In this document: positions 51,739-59,342 of the stretch, in pieces | How positions within the stretch are numbered: position 1 is the first letter of the stretch | How the letters are laid out: each line of letters starts with the position of its first letter | Source of the DNA: Defluviitaleaceae bacterium | GTDB taxonomy: Bacteria > Bacillota > Clostridia > Lachnospirales > WQUN01 | Assembly (NCBI GenBank): GCA_009780585.1 | Contig: WQZS01000002.1 | Span: forward strand, 62,001-126,000 | Reading direction: 5' to 3' | DNA length: 64,000 bases | Position numbers and translations under genes: made by a program | The notes under the pieces: generated by a model | What the model saw: only the letters and a program-made list of their open reading frames with translations | Databases searched by the model: none | What the model was told of the DNA's origin: nothing

Positions 51739-52959
51739 TTATCTACCCTCCGAAAAATGACCCAAACGAATTTTTATCAAACCGGTTACAAAATCAAAAT
51801 TATCGCGGGTCAAATGCTCCACGCCAAAGCTCGTCCCGCCGCCGCAGGAATAAAATATTTTATCAAACATTACCTTGGGGTGGCCGCGCGGGGGCGGCGC
51901 AAATAAACAACCACATTCGCGGCAACGCTTGAAATGCTTGATGCAAAAGGCTTTCATGCCGTCGGCGTTGGGCAGCCCCTCAACAGCACTTTCGAAGGCT
52001 TCGCGGTTTTCCGTATTCTTTTCGGGGCCGAAGTTCGGTCTTATGTTGGGCCAATGGAAGCTCCAGGACTTATCAATATAAATCGTGATGAGGTTGTTTT
52101 CGTTGCCGCTCTTGTTAATGTCATAATGCTCCTTACGCCCGCTAAAACTGACTATTTTCTTTTTCATGAATATCCAGTTCACGTTGTTCAGCTTACATTC
52201 CCGTTTTATATTCAACGCGGCGAGGAAAGCGTCCAGGCGAATGAGTTCCTTTGTATTCGCGTCGTCCAGGGAATACAGCGCGTCTTCAAAAGAGCAGGCA
52301 TAATTCGGCATAAGCACGCGGAAGTCCAGGTATTCGCAAGCCGCGCTTAGTGCCCTCGTTTTGTTTGCCGCTTGTTTCATGTCAACCTTGTGCAAGCGCT
52401 TCAACGCTTTAAACATTTGGGGGTATTTGGTGTTCGTGACCACAAAATTATCGCCGTCCGGGGTGATTACAAAGGAAAGGCGTTCCATTAGCCGCACAAA
52501 CCGTTCTTTATCGTAGCCATGGTGCTTCCTTGCCAAGCTAAGGAGCTTTTTGTAGGAATCCTTTGAAAAATACGCGCCTTGGCTGTGCATAACCGTATTT
52601 TCCGACATGATTTTATTGCATATAAAACGGAAGAAATGCAAGCGGCTTTCGGTGCGTTTAAAATAGTCCAACGCCCCTTGGTCTTCCTTATTAATAGCCA
52701 AAATAATCGCCTTGCTCCACGGCCTGCCGCCCAAATACACTTCGGCGTCCATCGGGTCCACGCCGTATACCGCCGGGTTGTAATAAATATCTTCGTACCC
52801 GTCCATCACCAGGTTATGCAAATCCGTACAGGTAGCCCGTACTTCATCGTCAACGATGGCGGGGAAGCTTTTTTCCAAGGGGAAAATACGCCGCGCCGCG
52901 TTCCAAATCGCTTGGTGGATGACGGAGGGGAAAACGGTTTCGTTCTTCGAAAAAATCAT
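51739..52959 (-). CDS. Unknown protein, paralogue A of the sigma-linked pair
   Basis: 406 residues with no recognised family. Mostly soluble; the C-terminal third has a Cys-rich block FKRCRECGCLFAPP ... IFYSCGGGTSFGVEHLTRDN followed by FVTGLIKIRL. This parallels the end of the neighbouring 468-residue protein (GTCCKGG ... YTRCGLNHFFFQDIS then ILEMFLIENG), so the two look like distant paralogues with a possible metal-binding C-terminal module. It starts 15 nt after the stop of that gene, so they form an operon. It is convergent with the extended sigma factor. Confidence 0.7.
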   Translation of the reverse strand: MIFSKNETVFPSVIHQAIWNAARRIFPLEKSFPAIVDDEVRATCTDLHNLVMDGYEDIYYNPAVYGVDPMDAEVYLGGRPWSKAIILAINKEDQGALDYFKRTESRLHFFRFICNKIMSENTVMHSQGAYFSKDSYKKLLSLARKHHGYDKERFVRLMERLSFVITPDGDNFVVTNTKYPQMFKALKRLHKVDMKQAANKTRALSAACEYLDFRVLMPNYACSFEDALYSLDDANTKELIRLDAFLAALNIKRECKLNNVNWIFMKKKIVSFSGRKEHYDINKSGNENNLITIYIDKSWSFHWPNIRPNFGPEKNTENREAFESAVEGLPNADGMKAFCIKHFKRCRECGCLFAPPPRGHPKVMFDKIFYSCGGGTSFGVEHLTRDNFDFVTGLIKIRLGHFSEGR

Positions 52960-52973
52960 AGCGTTCTCCTTTA

Positions 52974-54380
52974 TTATTTAATTCCGTTTTCAATCAAAAA
53001 CATTTCCAAAATCGCCTTTGCGTCGTCAAAGGATATATCTTGGAAGAAGAAATGATTCAACCCGCACCGCGTATACGTAACCCCTTCGAAGGTGAACAGC
53101 ATACGGAAGGTACACCGTTTTTCGCTGCTTTCGCCGCCGCCGGCCTTAAACATATGCGGGCTGCCGCCCTTGCAACATGTGCCGCGGTCGCCTAAATTAA
53201 ATACCCGTGGGAAACGGTCAACCAGCGCGCGCATTTTGTCGGGCGATTTTTCAAAAGCGTGAATAAAGGACACCTTGGTGCCTATCTTTGTTTCGTGAGG
53301 GTCGAAATGCCCCGCATCCGGTTTGCGTTCCCCTTGCCGCACGAGCAAAAACCGCTTCGAACCTTTTTTGTAAAGGATACAGCCTTTTTCCATGTGTTCC
53401 TTGGGGTCGATGGCGAAGCCGTACTTTTTCGCTTCGGCGTGGAGCCATTCCTGTATCTCCCGCAGTTTATCCGAAGCATAATCCATTTCCGCGTGGAACA
53501 CACGTTCGTACTTTTGGGCGGCGGGGTCCTCGATATAACGGTAGGAAAAGCTGTGCAGCGGCTTCCCCCATGCCCAATCGGGCTTCGTGTCGTCAATTTC
53601 ACTTACATAAGCGTGCAGAGCGGTTATCACATTCGGGTTGCCGGGGTAGGAAGCCCGGAATGATTCGGATTTTTTCCCGTACCCTTCGAAGAAAAACCCC
53701 CTATTTTCAAACCCGGCAACCATTAATTCCACTTTTTTGTGCCTTTTTACCCTTTTATCATTGAAAAATGCCTTCGCATCCACCGTCACGGCACCGTCGT
53801 GACAAATACCGTTAAAAATGAAAGCGAACAGGATATCCACCACACGGTTGTAATAACCGTCCGTCGTTTCATAATCCGGATACCCCCAAGCGAAGGGGTC
53901 TTTTTCAATGTCTTCGTAAATATCGGTTATGATTTGTTGCAACTGCCGGAAAGCGGCGGTAAATTCCTCATTGGAAAGGACCCCCAGGTGCTTCGGGTCG
54001 GCTTGCACGCCTTCGGGTATGGGTAAAATATCATTTTTACGCCGCGCCGCCGCTTCCTTCGCCGCTTGTTCGTACCCGCATAAAAAATAGCCGTTAATAA
54101 CGGCTGCTAAGGGCTTCAAATTAGGGGCTTCTTGGTCGATATACTTGGCATAATCAATCAGAAAACGCGAAGCGTTGCGATAATGGACGATGGCACCGCT
54201 TACGTTCCAAGTCTTAAGGAATTCGGTCAATACGTCGGCGGTAATGATCGCTATGCTTGTTATGCCGTTGTGTTCAACGGTTTTTATCAATTCATCAAAG
54301 AACCAAAGCCGCTCCCGCAACAGTTTTTCGTTGCATTTCTTTTTAAGTAAATAGTCGTGGTAACCCTGTTTGTCCAACAT
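52974..54380 (-). CDS. Unknown protein, paralogue B of the sigma-linked pair
   Basis: 468 residues, not recognised. The N-terminal 100 residues (YHDYLLKKKCNEKLLRERLW ... SGAIVHYRNASRFLIDYAKY) are helical and recall the SAM-like core-binding domain of tyrosine recombinases, but no catalytic recombinase motif is visible. The C-terminal 120 residues carry cysteines (LGDRGTCCKGGSPHMF, YTRCGLNHFFFQDIS). A second copy's last 20 codons survive at 49921-49979, showing that the family was duplicated around the sigma gene. It is first in a two-gene operon with paralogue A. Confidence 0.7.
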   Translation of the reverse strand: MLDKQGYHDYLLKKKCNEKLLRERLWFFDELIKTVEHNGITSIAIITADVLTEFLKTWNVSGAIVHYRNASRFLIDYAKYIDQEAPNLKPLAAVINGYFLCGYEQAAKEAAARRKNDILPIPEGVQADPKHLGVLSNEEFTAAFRQLQQIITDIYEDIEKDPFAWGYPDYETTDGYYNRVVDILFAFIFNGICHDGAVTVDAKAFFNDKRVKRHKKVELMVAGFENRGFFFEGYGKKSESFRASYPGNPNVITALHAYVSEIDDTKPDWAWGKPLHSFSYRYIEDPAAQKYERVFHAEMDYASDKLREIQEWLHAEAKKYGFAIDPKEHMEKGCILYKKGSKRFLLVRQGERKPDAGHFDPHETKIGTKVSFIHAFEKSPDKMRALVDRFPRVFNLGDRGTCCKGGSPHMFKAGGGESSEKRCTFRMLFTFEGVTYTRCGLNHFFFQDISFDDAKAILEMFLIENGIK

Positions 54381-54392
54381 TATAGCAGCCCC

Positions 54393-54497
54393 TTATTTAA
54401 TAAAATAGTAGATATCTAACGTTATGTTCTCGTTCTCATCCTTTTCGGTAAAGCGCGGATAATTCAAGTCTTTTCCCCAAACACTTCCCGGCACCAA
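54393..54497 (-). pseudogene. Possible C-terminal gene remnant
   Basis: A 34-codon open stretch reads GSVWGKDLNYPRFTEKDENE then NITLDIYYFIK before a stop. The composition looks like a genuine protein tail, but there is no ATG or ribosome-binding site; only TTG/GTG codons open it. It sits directly upstream of the 52974-54380 gene. It could be a relic of another deleted gene or chance. Confidence 0.35.
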
Positions 54498-54580
54498 CCG
54501 ACATTATGTTCCTTTTTTGTCATTATATCATAAATGAAACAAAACAACGGTTTGTTATTAGATATTTATTAAATACAGAA

Positions 54581-54610
54581 ATAACGCCATTTTATTGCCG
54601 ACGGCGTTAT
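54581..54610. promoter_or_regulatory. Operator/promoter of the RelB-MazF module
   Basis: ATAACGCC (54581-54588) and GGCGTTAT (54603-54610) form a perfect 8-bp inverted repeat. TTGCCG (54595-54600) and, after 17 bp, TATCTT (54618-54623) make a plausible promoter overlapping it, as expected for autorepression by an antitoxin complex. Confidence 0.65.
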
Positions 54611-54641
54611 ATTATGTTATCTTGTATGTGAGGTGATGGTT

Positions 54642-54947
54642 ATGACGGCTGTTAAATCAAATGTAAACGTAAAAATTGATAAAACGGTAAAAGAACGCGC
54701 CACACAGTTGCTTGCCCATATGGGCATCGACCAAACAACGGCTATCGACATGTTCTTCCGCCAAATCATCGCCGAAAAACGACTCCCCTTTCAACCGGCG
54801 GTTGTAACGGCAACGGACACGGCATTAGTTGCATTGCTGGAAAGCAACAAAGCAAAAGAATATACATTGGATACGGATAAAAACGGAGCGTTCCGCATAG
54901 ATAAAAACCTCCACGTTGACTTGTACGATTGGGCGGTAAACGGATAA
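54642..54947 (+). CDS. RelB/DinJ-family antitoxin
   Basis: 101 residues. SNVNVKIDKTVKERATQLLA then HMGIDQTTAIDMFFRQIIAE is the ribbon-helix-helix of RelB/DinJ proteins, which dimerise on operator DNA. The C-terminal part (TLDTDKNGAFRIDKNLHVDL) should bind the toxin. The start at 54642 fits GAGGTG seven bases upstream; GTG/ATG codons at 54633 and 54636 lie inside that site. Its stop overlaps the toxin start (TAATG). RelB usually pairs with RelE/YafQ, but here the partner is MazF-like. Confidence 0.85.
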   Translation: MTAVKSNVNVKIDKTVKERATQLLAHMGIDQTTAIDMFFRQIIAEKRLPFQPAVVTATDTALVALLESNKAKEYTLDTDKNGAFRIDKNLHVDLYDWAVNG

Positions 54948-55282
54948 TGTCCCCGTTTGATATATTTATCGCATACATTTCGTGGGGCGACGGCGGCAAG
55001 CACCGTCCGGTATTGGTATACGCGTTGGACGACACCTACGTTCGGTTGTACCCCATAACTTCACGTTATGACAATAAAAGCGAAGCGGTAAGGTCAAAAT
55101 ATTTCGCAATCAACGACCTTGCGTGTGCGGGTCTTTACAAATCGTCCTACATTGATACGGGGACACGGTTAAAACAATCAACAGATATCCTGTTTAATAT
55201 CAAGCCAATCGGCAAACTTTCCGAAGGCGACAAACAACGGTTAATTCAATTCTTGCAAAACAAACGGCTTCCTCGACCGTGA
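54947..55282 (+). CDS. MazF/PemK-like toxin
   Basis: 111 residues. MSPFDIFIAYISWGDGGKHR then PVLVYALDDTYVRLYPITSR fits the PemK/MazF fold, with the KHRPVLV strand and the TS(R) turn near the active site. The tail has the usual C-terminal helix (EGDKQRLIQFLQNKRL). It is probably a sequence-specific endoribonuclease. It overlaps the RelB-type antitoxin stop by one base. Unlike the relic at 1040-1214 it is intact. Assignment rests on motifs only. Confidence 0.75.
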   Translation: MSPFDIFIAYISWGDGGKHRPVLVYALDDTYVRLYPITSRYDNKSEAVRSKYFAINDLACAGLYKSSYIDTGTRLKQSTDILFNIKPIGKLSEGDKQRLIQFLQNKRLPRP

Positions 55283-55300
55283 CAAGGAGGGTACAACCTA

Positions 55301-56047
55301 TTGGATAAGACAATGATTTCGTATTACGACTTGGATTGCAACGGCACACTTAAGTTCTCCGCGTTCCTGCGGATGGTGCATATCGCCGCCGACATTAACG
55401 CGACGGAGCTGGGCGTGGGCTTCGCGCAGCTTGCCCCGCTGGGCATGAGCTTCGTGTTGCAACGCTTCAGCGCCCAAGTATACGAGGCGCTCCCCGCCTA
55501 CGGCGAAGAGGTGCAAATCCGTACATGGCCCGCTTCCATTGAACGCGGAACCTTCATCCGCAAGGGTGAAATGCTGGACAAAAAAAGCCGCAAGCGGTTG
55601 GAATGGGCAAGCCTGTGGCTCCTGTTTGACTTAAACGAGCGGAAGATTTTACGCCCTGCGGCATTACCCGTGGATTTCGCTTTGATGGGGCTGGGCGACC
55701 AAGGCACAACCGTAGTGCCGGAGAAGGTCGATATCCCCGCCGATTGGCTTGCGTGGGAGCAGCCGCACAACGCCTACACCCACACCGTACGCTACGCCGA
55801 AGTGGACACCAACAAACACGTTAACAACGCCGTCTACGGGGATTGGGCCGCCAACGCCGCCGCGCATCCTTCGGAGGAAGCCGCCTTCCGCTGGCAAGCC
55901 TTCCATATCAACTACCTGGCCGAAACGCGCCTTAACGACGAAATCGCCGTTACCTCCCGCAAAGGGGACAACGGCGATATCCTGATCGTCGGCGAAAGCG
56001 GAGCCCGCCGCTCCTTTACGGCGCGGGTGGTTTGTACGAACTCTTAA
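55301..56047 (+). CDS. Acyl-ACP thioesterase (FatA/FatB-like, bacterial)
   Basis: 248 residues, a double hot-dog enzyme that releases fatty acids from acyl carrier protein. The first hot dog has YYDLDCNGTLKFSAFLRMVH and RTWPASIERGTFIRKGEML. The second carries the catalytic-region motif YAEVDTNKHVNNAVYGDWAA (Asp-x-Asn-x-His-Val-Asn-Asn) and FHINYLAETRLNDEI. The start is TTG 55301, behind a strong AAGGAGGG; the first ATG (55313) is too far from it. The last 32 bp overlap glnS tail to tail. The product probably tunes membrane acyl chains or makes free fatty acids. Confidence 0.93.
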   Translation: MDKTMISYYDLDCNGTLKFSAFLRMVHIAADINATELGVGFAQLAPLGMSFVLQRFSAQVYEALPAYGEEVQIRTWPASIERGTFIRKGEMLDKKSRKRLEWASLWLLFDLNERKILRPAALPVDFALMGLGDQGTTVVPEKVDIPADWLAWEQPHNAYTHTVRYAEVDTNKHVNNAVYGDWAANAAAHPSEEAAFRWQAFHINYLAETRLNDEIAVTSRKGDNGDILIVGESGARRSFTARVVCTNS

Positions 56048-57731
56048 GCCCCACCGTACGGTTATATACGGGCTTCCCCCCTTGGGAAGCCTTTTTTTCA
56101 TCCAAACAGAAGTACCCCTGCCGCATGAATTGGAAGCGGTCGTCGGGTGTGGCGTTTGCCAGGGACGGCTCCGCCAGCGCGTTTTCCATGACGACCATCG
56201 AATTCGGGTTCTCCACCCAACCCGTTTCCGTTTCCGGCGCGTCCAGTACCAGCGTATCGTACAGGTGCGCGGCAATGGGCAACGCCGCTTCCGCGCTTAC
56301 CCAATGAAGCACACCCTTTACCTTGCGGGTTTCCGCACCGTCGGTTTGCATCCCCGAATCCCCCTGAGGGGTTCGGGCCGCACCGCTTTTCGTCGCCGGA
56401 TCGTAGGTACAGCGCACGGCGGTGATATTCCCCTCCGCGTCTTTTTCCACACCCGTACACAACACGATGTATGCGCCCTTCAAGCGTACCTCTTTACCCG
56501 GTGCCAACCGGAAGAACTTCTTTTCCGGCACTTCCATAAAATCGTCCCGTTCGATATAGATTTCGCGCGTAAAGGGCACTGCACGGCTGCCCGCGCTTGG
56601 GTCATCCGTGTTATAAGGGACATCCAGCGTTTCTGTTACGCCTTCGGGTAAATTTTCGATAATCACCTTCAACGGCTCCAGCACCGCCATCACGACTTTG
56701 CTCATTGGCTTTAAATGCTCGCGTACGTAGTGCTCGAGCAGCCCGAAGTCCGCTGTGCTTTGCGCCTTAGCCACGCCCGTGGCACCCAAAAATTCCCGGA
56801 TCGCCGACGCGGGGTAGCCCCTGCGCTTCATACCGCTGAGGGTCACCAAGCGCGGGTCGTCCCAGCCGCCGATTTTCCCCTCCGCCACCAGCTTGCGGAT
56901 GTGCCGCTTGCCCATGACGGTGTTGGTCACCGCAAGGGAGGCGAACTCCATCTGCCGCGGTTTGACGGTAAAGCGGTCCAAGCGGTTCACGTACCATTCG
57001 TAAATCGGGCGGTGGTCCTCAAATTCCACGTTGCACAGGGAATGTGTAATCCCCTCGATGGCATCCTCCAGCGGGTGGGCATAATCGTACATGGGGTAGA
57101 TGCACCACTTGTCGCCCGTATTCGAATGTGTCTTGCGGGTGATGCGGTAAATCACGGGGTCGCGCAGGTTCAAATTGGAAGAAGCCATGTCGATCTTCGC
57201 TCGGAGCGTGCGGGAACCGTCGGGGAATTCGCCGTTTTTCATCCGTTCGAATAGGTCGAGATTCTCCTCCGCGGAGCGGTTGCGGTACGGGCTTTCCGTC
57301 CCCGCTTTGTCGATCCCGCCAAAGGAAGCGCGGATTTCCTCCGCGCTCATGTCGCACACGAAAGCCAAGCCCTTCTTGATTAAATCCACCGCACAATCGT
57401 AGAATATATCAAAATAATCGGAAGCGAAGCGCACCTCGCCGTCCCATTCGTAACCCAGCCAGCGTATTTCATCCTGTATGGCCTGCACGAACTCGGCTTC
57501 TTCCTTCACGGGGTTGGTATCGTCCATGCGCAGGTTACACTTGCCGCCGTAGATTTTCGCCAGTTCGAAGTTGATATACACCGCTCGCGCGTTTCCGATA
57601 TGCAGAAATCCCCCCGGCTCGGGCGGGAAGCGCGTACGCAGGTCACATAACCTACCTTCAAGGTCTGTCCGAATAGCGTTGTGGATAAACGCGCCGGTAT
57701 TTAGTAGAATGTGTCCGTTATCTTTGTCCAT
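56016..57731 (-). CDS. glnS: Glutaminyl-tRNA synthetase
   Basis: 571 residues from ATG 57731 behind GGAGG. Class I signatures: RFPPEPGGFLHIGNARAVYI (HIGH) and VMGKRHIRKLVAEGKIGGWD (KMSKS region), with RMDDTNPVKEEAEFVQAIQD, CIYPMYDYAHPLEDAIEGIT and GVTETLDVPYN... The C-terminal beta barrels (YIERDDFMEVPEKKFFRLAP, then LKGAYIVLCTG) bind the anticodon. GlnRS is far from universal in Bacillota, most of which use the Asp/Glu amidotransferase route, and suggests acquisition by transfer. It overlaps the thioesterase end by 32 bp and is divergent from an acetyltransferase. Confidence 0.97.
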   Translation of the reverse strand: MDKDNGHILLNTGAFIHNAIRTDLEGRLCDLRTRFPPEPGGFLHIGNARAVYINFELAKIYGGKCNLRMDDTNPVKEEAEFVQAIQDEIRWLGYEWDGEVRFASDYFDIFYDCAVDLIKKGLAFVCDMSAEEIRASFGGIDKAGTESPYRNRSAEENLDLFERMKNGEFPDGSRTLRAKIDMASSNLNLRDPVIYRITRKTHSNTGDKWCIYPMYDYAHPLEDAIEGITHSLCNVEFEDHRPIYEWYVNRLDRFTVKPRQMEFASLAVTNTVMGKRHIRKLVAEGKIGGWDDPRLVTLSGMKRRGYPASAIREFLGATGVAKAQSTADFGLLEHYVREHLKPMSKVVMAVLEPLKVIIENLPEGVTETLDVPYNTDDPSAGSRAVPFTREIYIERDDFMEVPEKKFFRLAPGKEVRLKGAYIVLCTGVEKDAEGNITAVRCTYDPATKSGAARTPQGDSGMQTDGAETRKVKGVLHWVSAEAALPIAAHLYDTLVLDAPETETGWVENPNSMVVMENALAEPSLANATPDDRFQFMRQGYFCLDEKKASQGGKPVYNRTVGLKSSYKPPAP

Positions 57732-57813
57732 TTTAAAGCCTCCGAAATGTAGGGTTGTCCCATTTATACAGTAAATATATCCCTGTGACAAGGCACACGC
57801 GAAGGAGCCTCCC

Positions 57814-58254
57814 ATGCTGCGGCCATACCAAAAAAACGATTTAACCGTTTGCATCCAACTATTCGTCGCCGCGTTTAACGCGCCGCCGCTTAATTATCAA
57901 TTCATAACCCATGAAAAAACCCGGCGGTATCTGCGCGATATCGTAAGCACGCCGGGTTTTAACGGATTTATGTATAAAATCAACGGGCAGCCAGCCGCCT
58001 TCTGCTTCGGGGTAAAGGACGACTATTTCCACGCTCCGCAATATGAAATCAAGGAATTCGCTGTCTGTCCCGCCCAACAAGGCAAAGGCACGGGTTCCGC
58101 CTTCCTGCGCGAAATCGAAAAAACCCTCACCAAAGAAGGCGTCACCGCCATATCCCTCCAAACATCCCGCGCCATCCCCGCCTACGGCTTCTATAAAAAA
58201 AACGGCTTCACCGAATACGGAGAAACCGTTGGATTCATGAAATCGTTAATCTAG
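57814..58254 (+). CDS. GNAT-family acetyltransferase
   Basis: 146 residues. Acetyl-CoA motif A is KEFAVCPAQQGKGTGSAFLR (about residues 80-99), followed by AISLQTSRAIPAYGFYKKNG (motif B) and FTEYGETVGF. The N-terminus RPYQKNDLTVCIQLFVAAFN is typical. The substrate is unknown (amine or small molecule). GAAGGAGCC lies before the ATG. The last 4 bp overlap the end of the minus-strand fliS. It is probably a single-gene transcript. Confidence 0.9.
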   Translation: MLRPYQKNDLTVCIQLFVAAFNAPPLNYQFITHEKTRRYLRDIVSTPGFNGFMYKINGQPAAFCFGVKDDYFHAPQYEIKEFAVCPAQQGKGTGSAFLREIEKTLTKEGVTAISLQTSRAIPAYGFYKKNGFTEYGETVGFMKSLI

Positions 58255-58646
58255 CTTACGTTCGCGGCGGCACCCGTCCGCGCCAGCTTCATGGCTTCCT
58301 TCCACGTATCGCGGAAGGACCGGAACATGCCCAGCACCTCATTTAATACAACCGCGTCTTTGCGGAAGTTCGCCTCCACCAGCTTGCGGTGCATGTAATC
58401 GTAAAGGTTGTCAAACTGCCGGGCGATGGGATAGTCATGGTTGAGCGTTATTTGGAATTCCCTCACGATATCCTGTACACGCAATATCAAATCATTGGCC
58501 TTGGGGATGTCCTTCTTTTCAAGGGCTGCCAATGCCTGGTTGCAAAATTTTATCCCGCCCTCATACAGCATAAGGGTCAATTCTTCCTTCGAAGCGGACA
58601 TGATCGCGTCGTCTTGCATCTTGGTGTACGGATTTGGTTTTATCAT
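58251..58646 (-). CDS. fliS: Flagellin export chaperone FliS
   Basis: 131 residues. NPYTKMQDDAIMSASKEELT then LMLYEGGIKFCNQALAALE is the signature FliS opening. It is four-helical throughout (RVQDIVREFQITLNHDYPIA, NLYDYMHRKLVEANFRKD). It binds the C-terminal helix of flagellin in the cytoplasm and prevents early polymerisation. It is last of the fliD-fliT-flaG-fliS series, 11 nt after flaG. No flagellin gene lies in the window. Confidence 0.97.
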   Translation of the reverse strand: MIKPNPYTKMQDDAIMSASKEELTLMLYEGGIKFCNQALAALEKKDIPKANDLILRVQDIVREFQITLNHDYPIARQFDNLYDYMHRKLVEANFRKDAVVLNEVLGMFRSFRDTWKEAMKLARTGAAANVS

Positions 58647-58657
58647 GTACCCACCCC

Positions 58658-59005
58658 TTAACCTTTTTTATCCACGAGAAGTCCTGCCATTTCCAGCAAG
58701 CTGGTATGCGCGTCCAATACCTTTTGCGGCGGGATTTCGCGGATGATCTCCTGTGTGTCGGTATCATAAACCGTCACCATCTTGCGCCCCGTTGGAGCAT
58801 GAACGTTAACGCTCATATGCCGCATATGCGAAGAAAGCGATTTATTCAACTCCGTTACGGCGCGTTCCAATTTTTGTTCTTCATTCCGTTCGGACGCGCG
58901 AACAAGCTGTTCCTTCTCCACTACGTCAATTTCCACAGGCGGCAGAACATCCTCCCCCGGCAACGGCATCGGCGGGGTGTAGTTGCTGATACGGGTAACG
59001 TCCAT
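58658..59005 (-). CDS. flaG: FlaG-family protein
   Basis: 115 residues. The C-terminal FlaG domain reads KLERAVTELNKSLSSHMRHM then SVNVHAPTGRKMVTVYDTDT and EIIREIPPQKVLDAHTSLLE; the N-terminus is disordered and proline-rich. FlaG affects filament length in several bacteria, by an unclear mechanism. It lies between the FliT-like gene (19 nt) and fliS in the flagellar cap operon. Family identification is secure, function less so. Confidence 0.92.
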   Translation of the reverse strand: MDVTRISNYTPPMPLPGEDVLPPVEIDVVEKEQLVRASERNEEQKLERAVTELNKSLSSHMRHMSVNVHAPTGRKMVTVYDTDTQEIIREIPPQKVLDAHTSLLEMAGLLVDKKG

Positions 59006-59024
59006 GTTATTCTTCCTTCCTTAA

Positions 59025-59342
59025 TTAAATGGGAGAACCATATTCCCCATAGGCTTCATTGATTTTACGCGCCGTTTTTGCGTCCTTAATGGTCGTGCGT
59101 ATTTCATCGCGCATATTTTTTATCATTGCGTAATTGCGTTTATCCATTTCGATGATCTCGTCAATTTGCCTTTTTATATCCGGTGTTATTTCATCCCCCA
59201 ACGCTTCAAGCTGTTTTATCAGGGGTTCCCTTTCTTCCATTAATATAGCGAAGGATTCCGCTTCCTCTTCCCTTTTTTCCTTTAACCCGGTAATTTGCAG
59301 GGAAGACGTCATATAATAAATCGTTTGTATCAAATCCTCCAT
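59025..59342 (-). CDS. FliT-like flagellar chaperone
   Basis: 105 residues, nearly all alpha-helical and charged (TSSLQITGLKEKREEEAESF, ILMEEREPLIKQLEALGDEI, DEIIEMDKRNYAMIKNMRDE), of the size and helical pattern of FliT/FlgN-type export chaperones. It starts with TAATG overlap on the fliD stop and precedes flaG, the place where FliT is expected. It would bind FliD before export. Sequence motifs of this family are weak, so the call depends on context. Confidence 0.7.
   Translation of the reverse strand: MEDLIQTIYYMTSSLQITGLKEKREEEAESFAILMEEREPLIKQLEALGDEITPDIKRQIDEIIEMDKRNYAMIKNMRDEIRTTIKDAKTARKINEAYGEYGSPI

Noticed and set aside
52974-54380. Tyrosine recombinase identity for the 468-residue protein
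   Set aside because: Only the N-terminal helices look SAM-like; the catalytic R-H-x-x-R and Y motifs are not visible.
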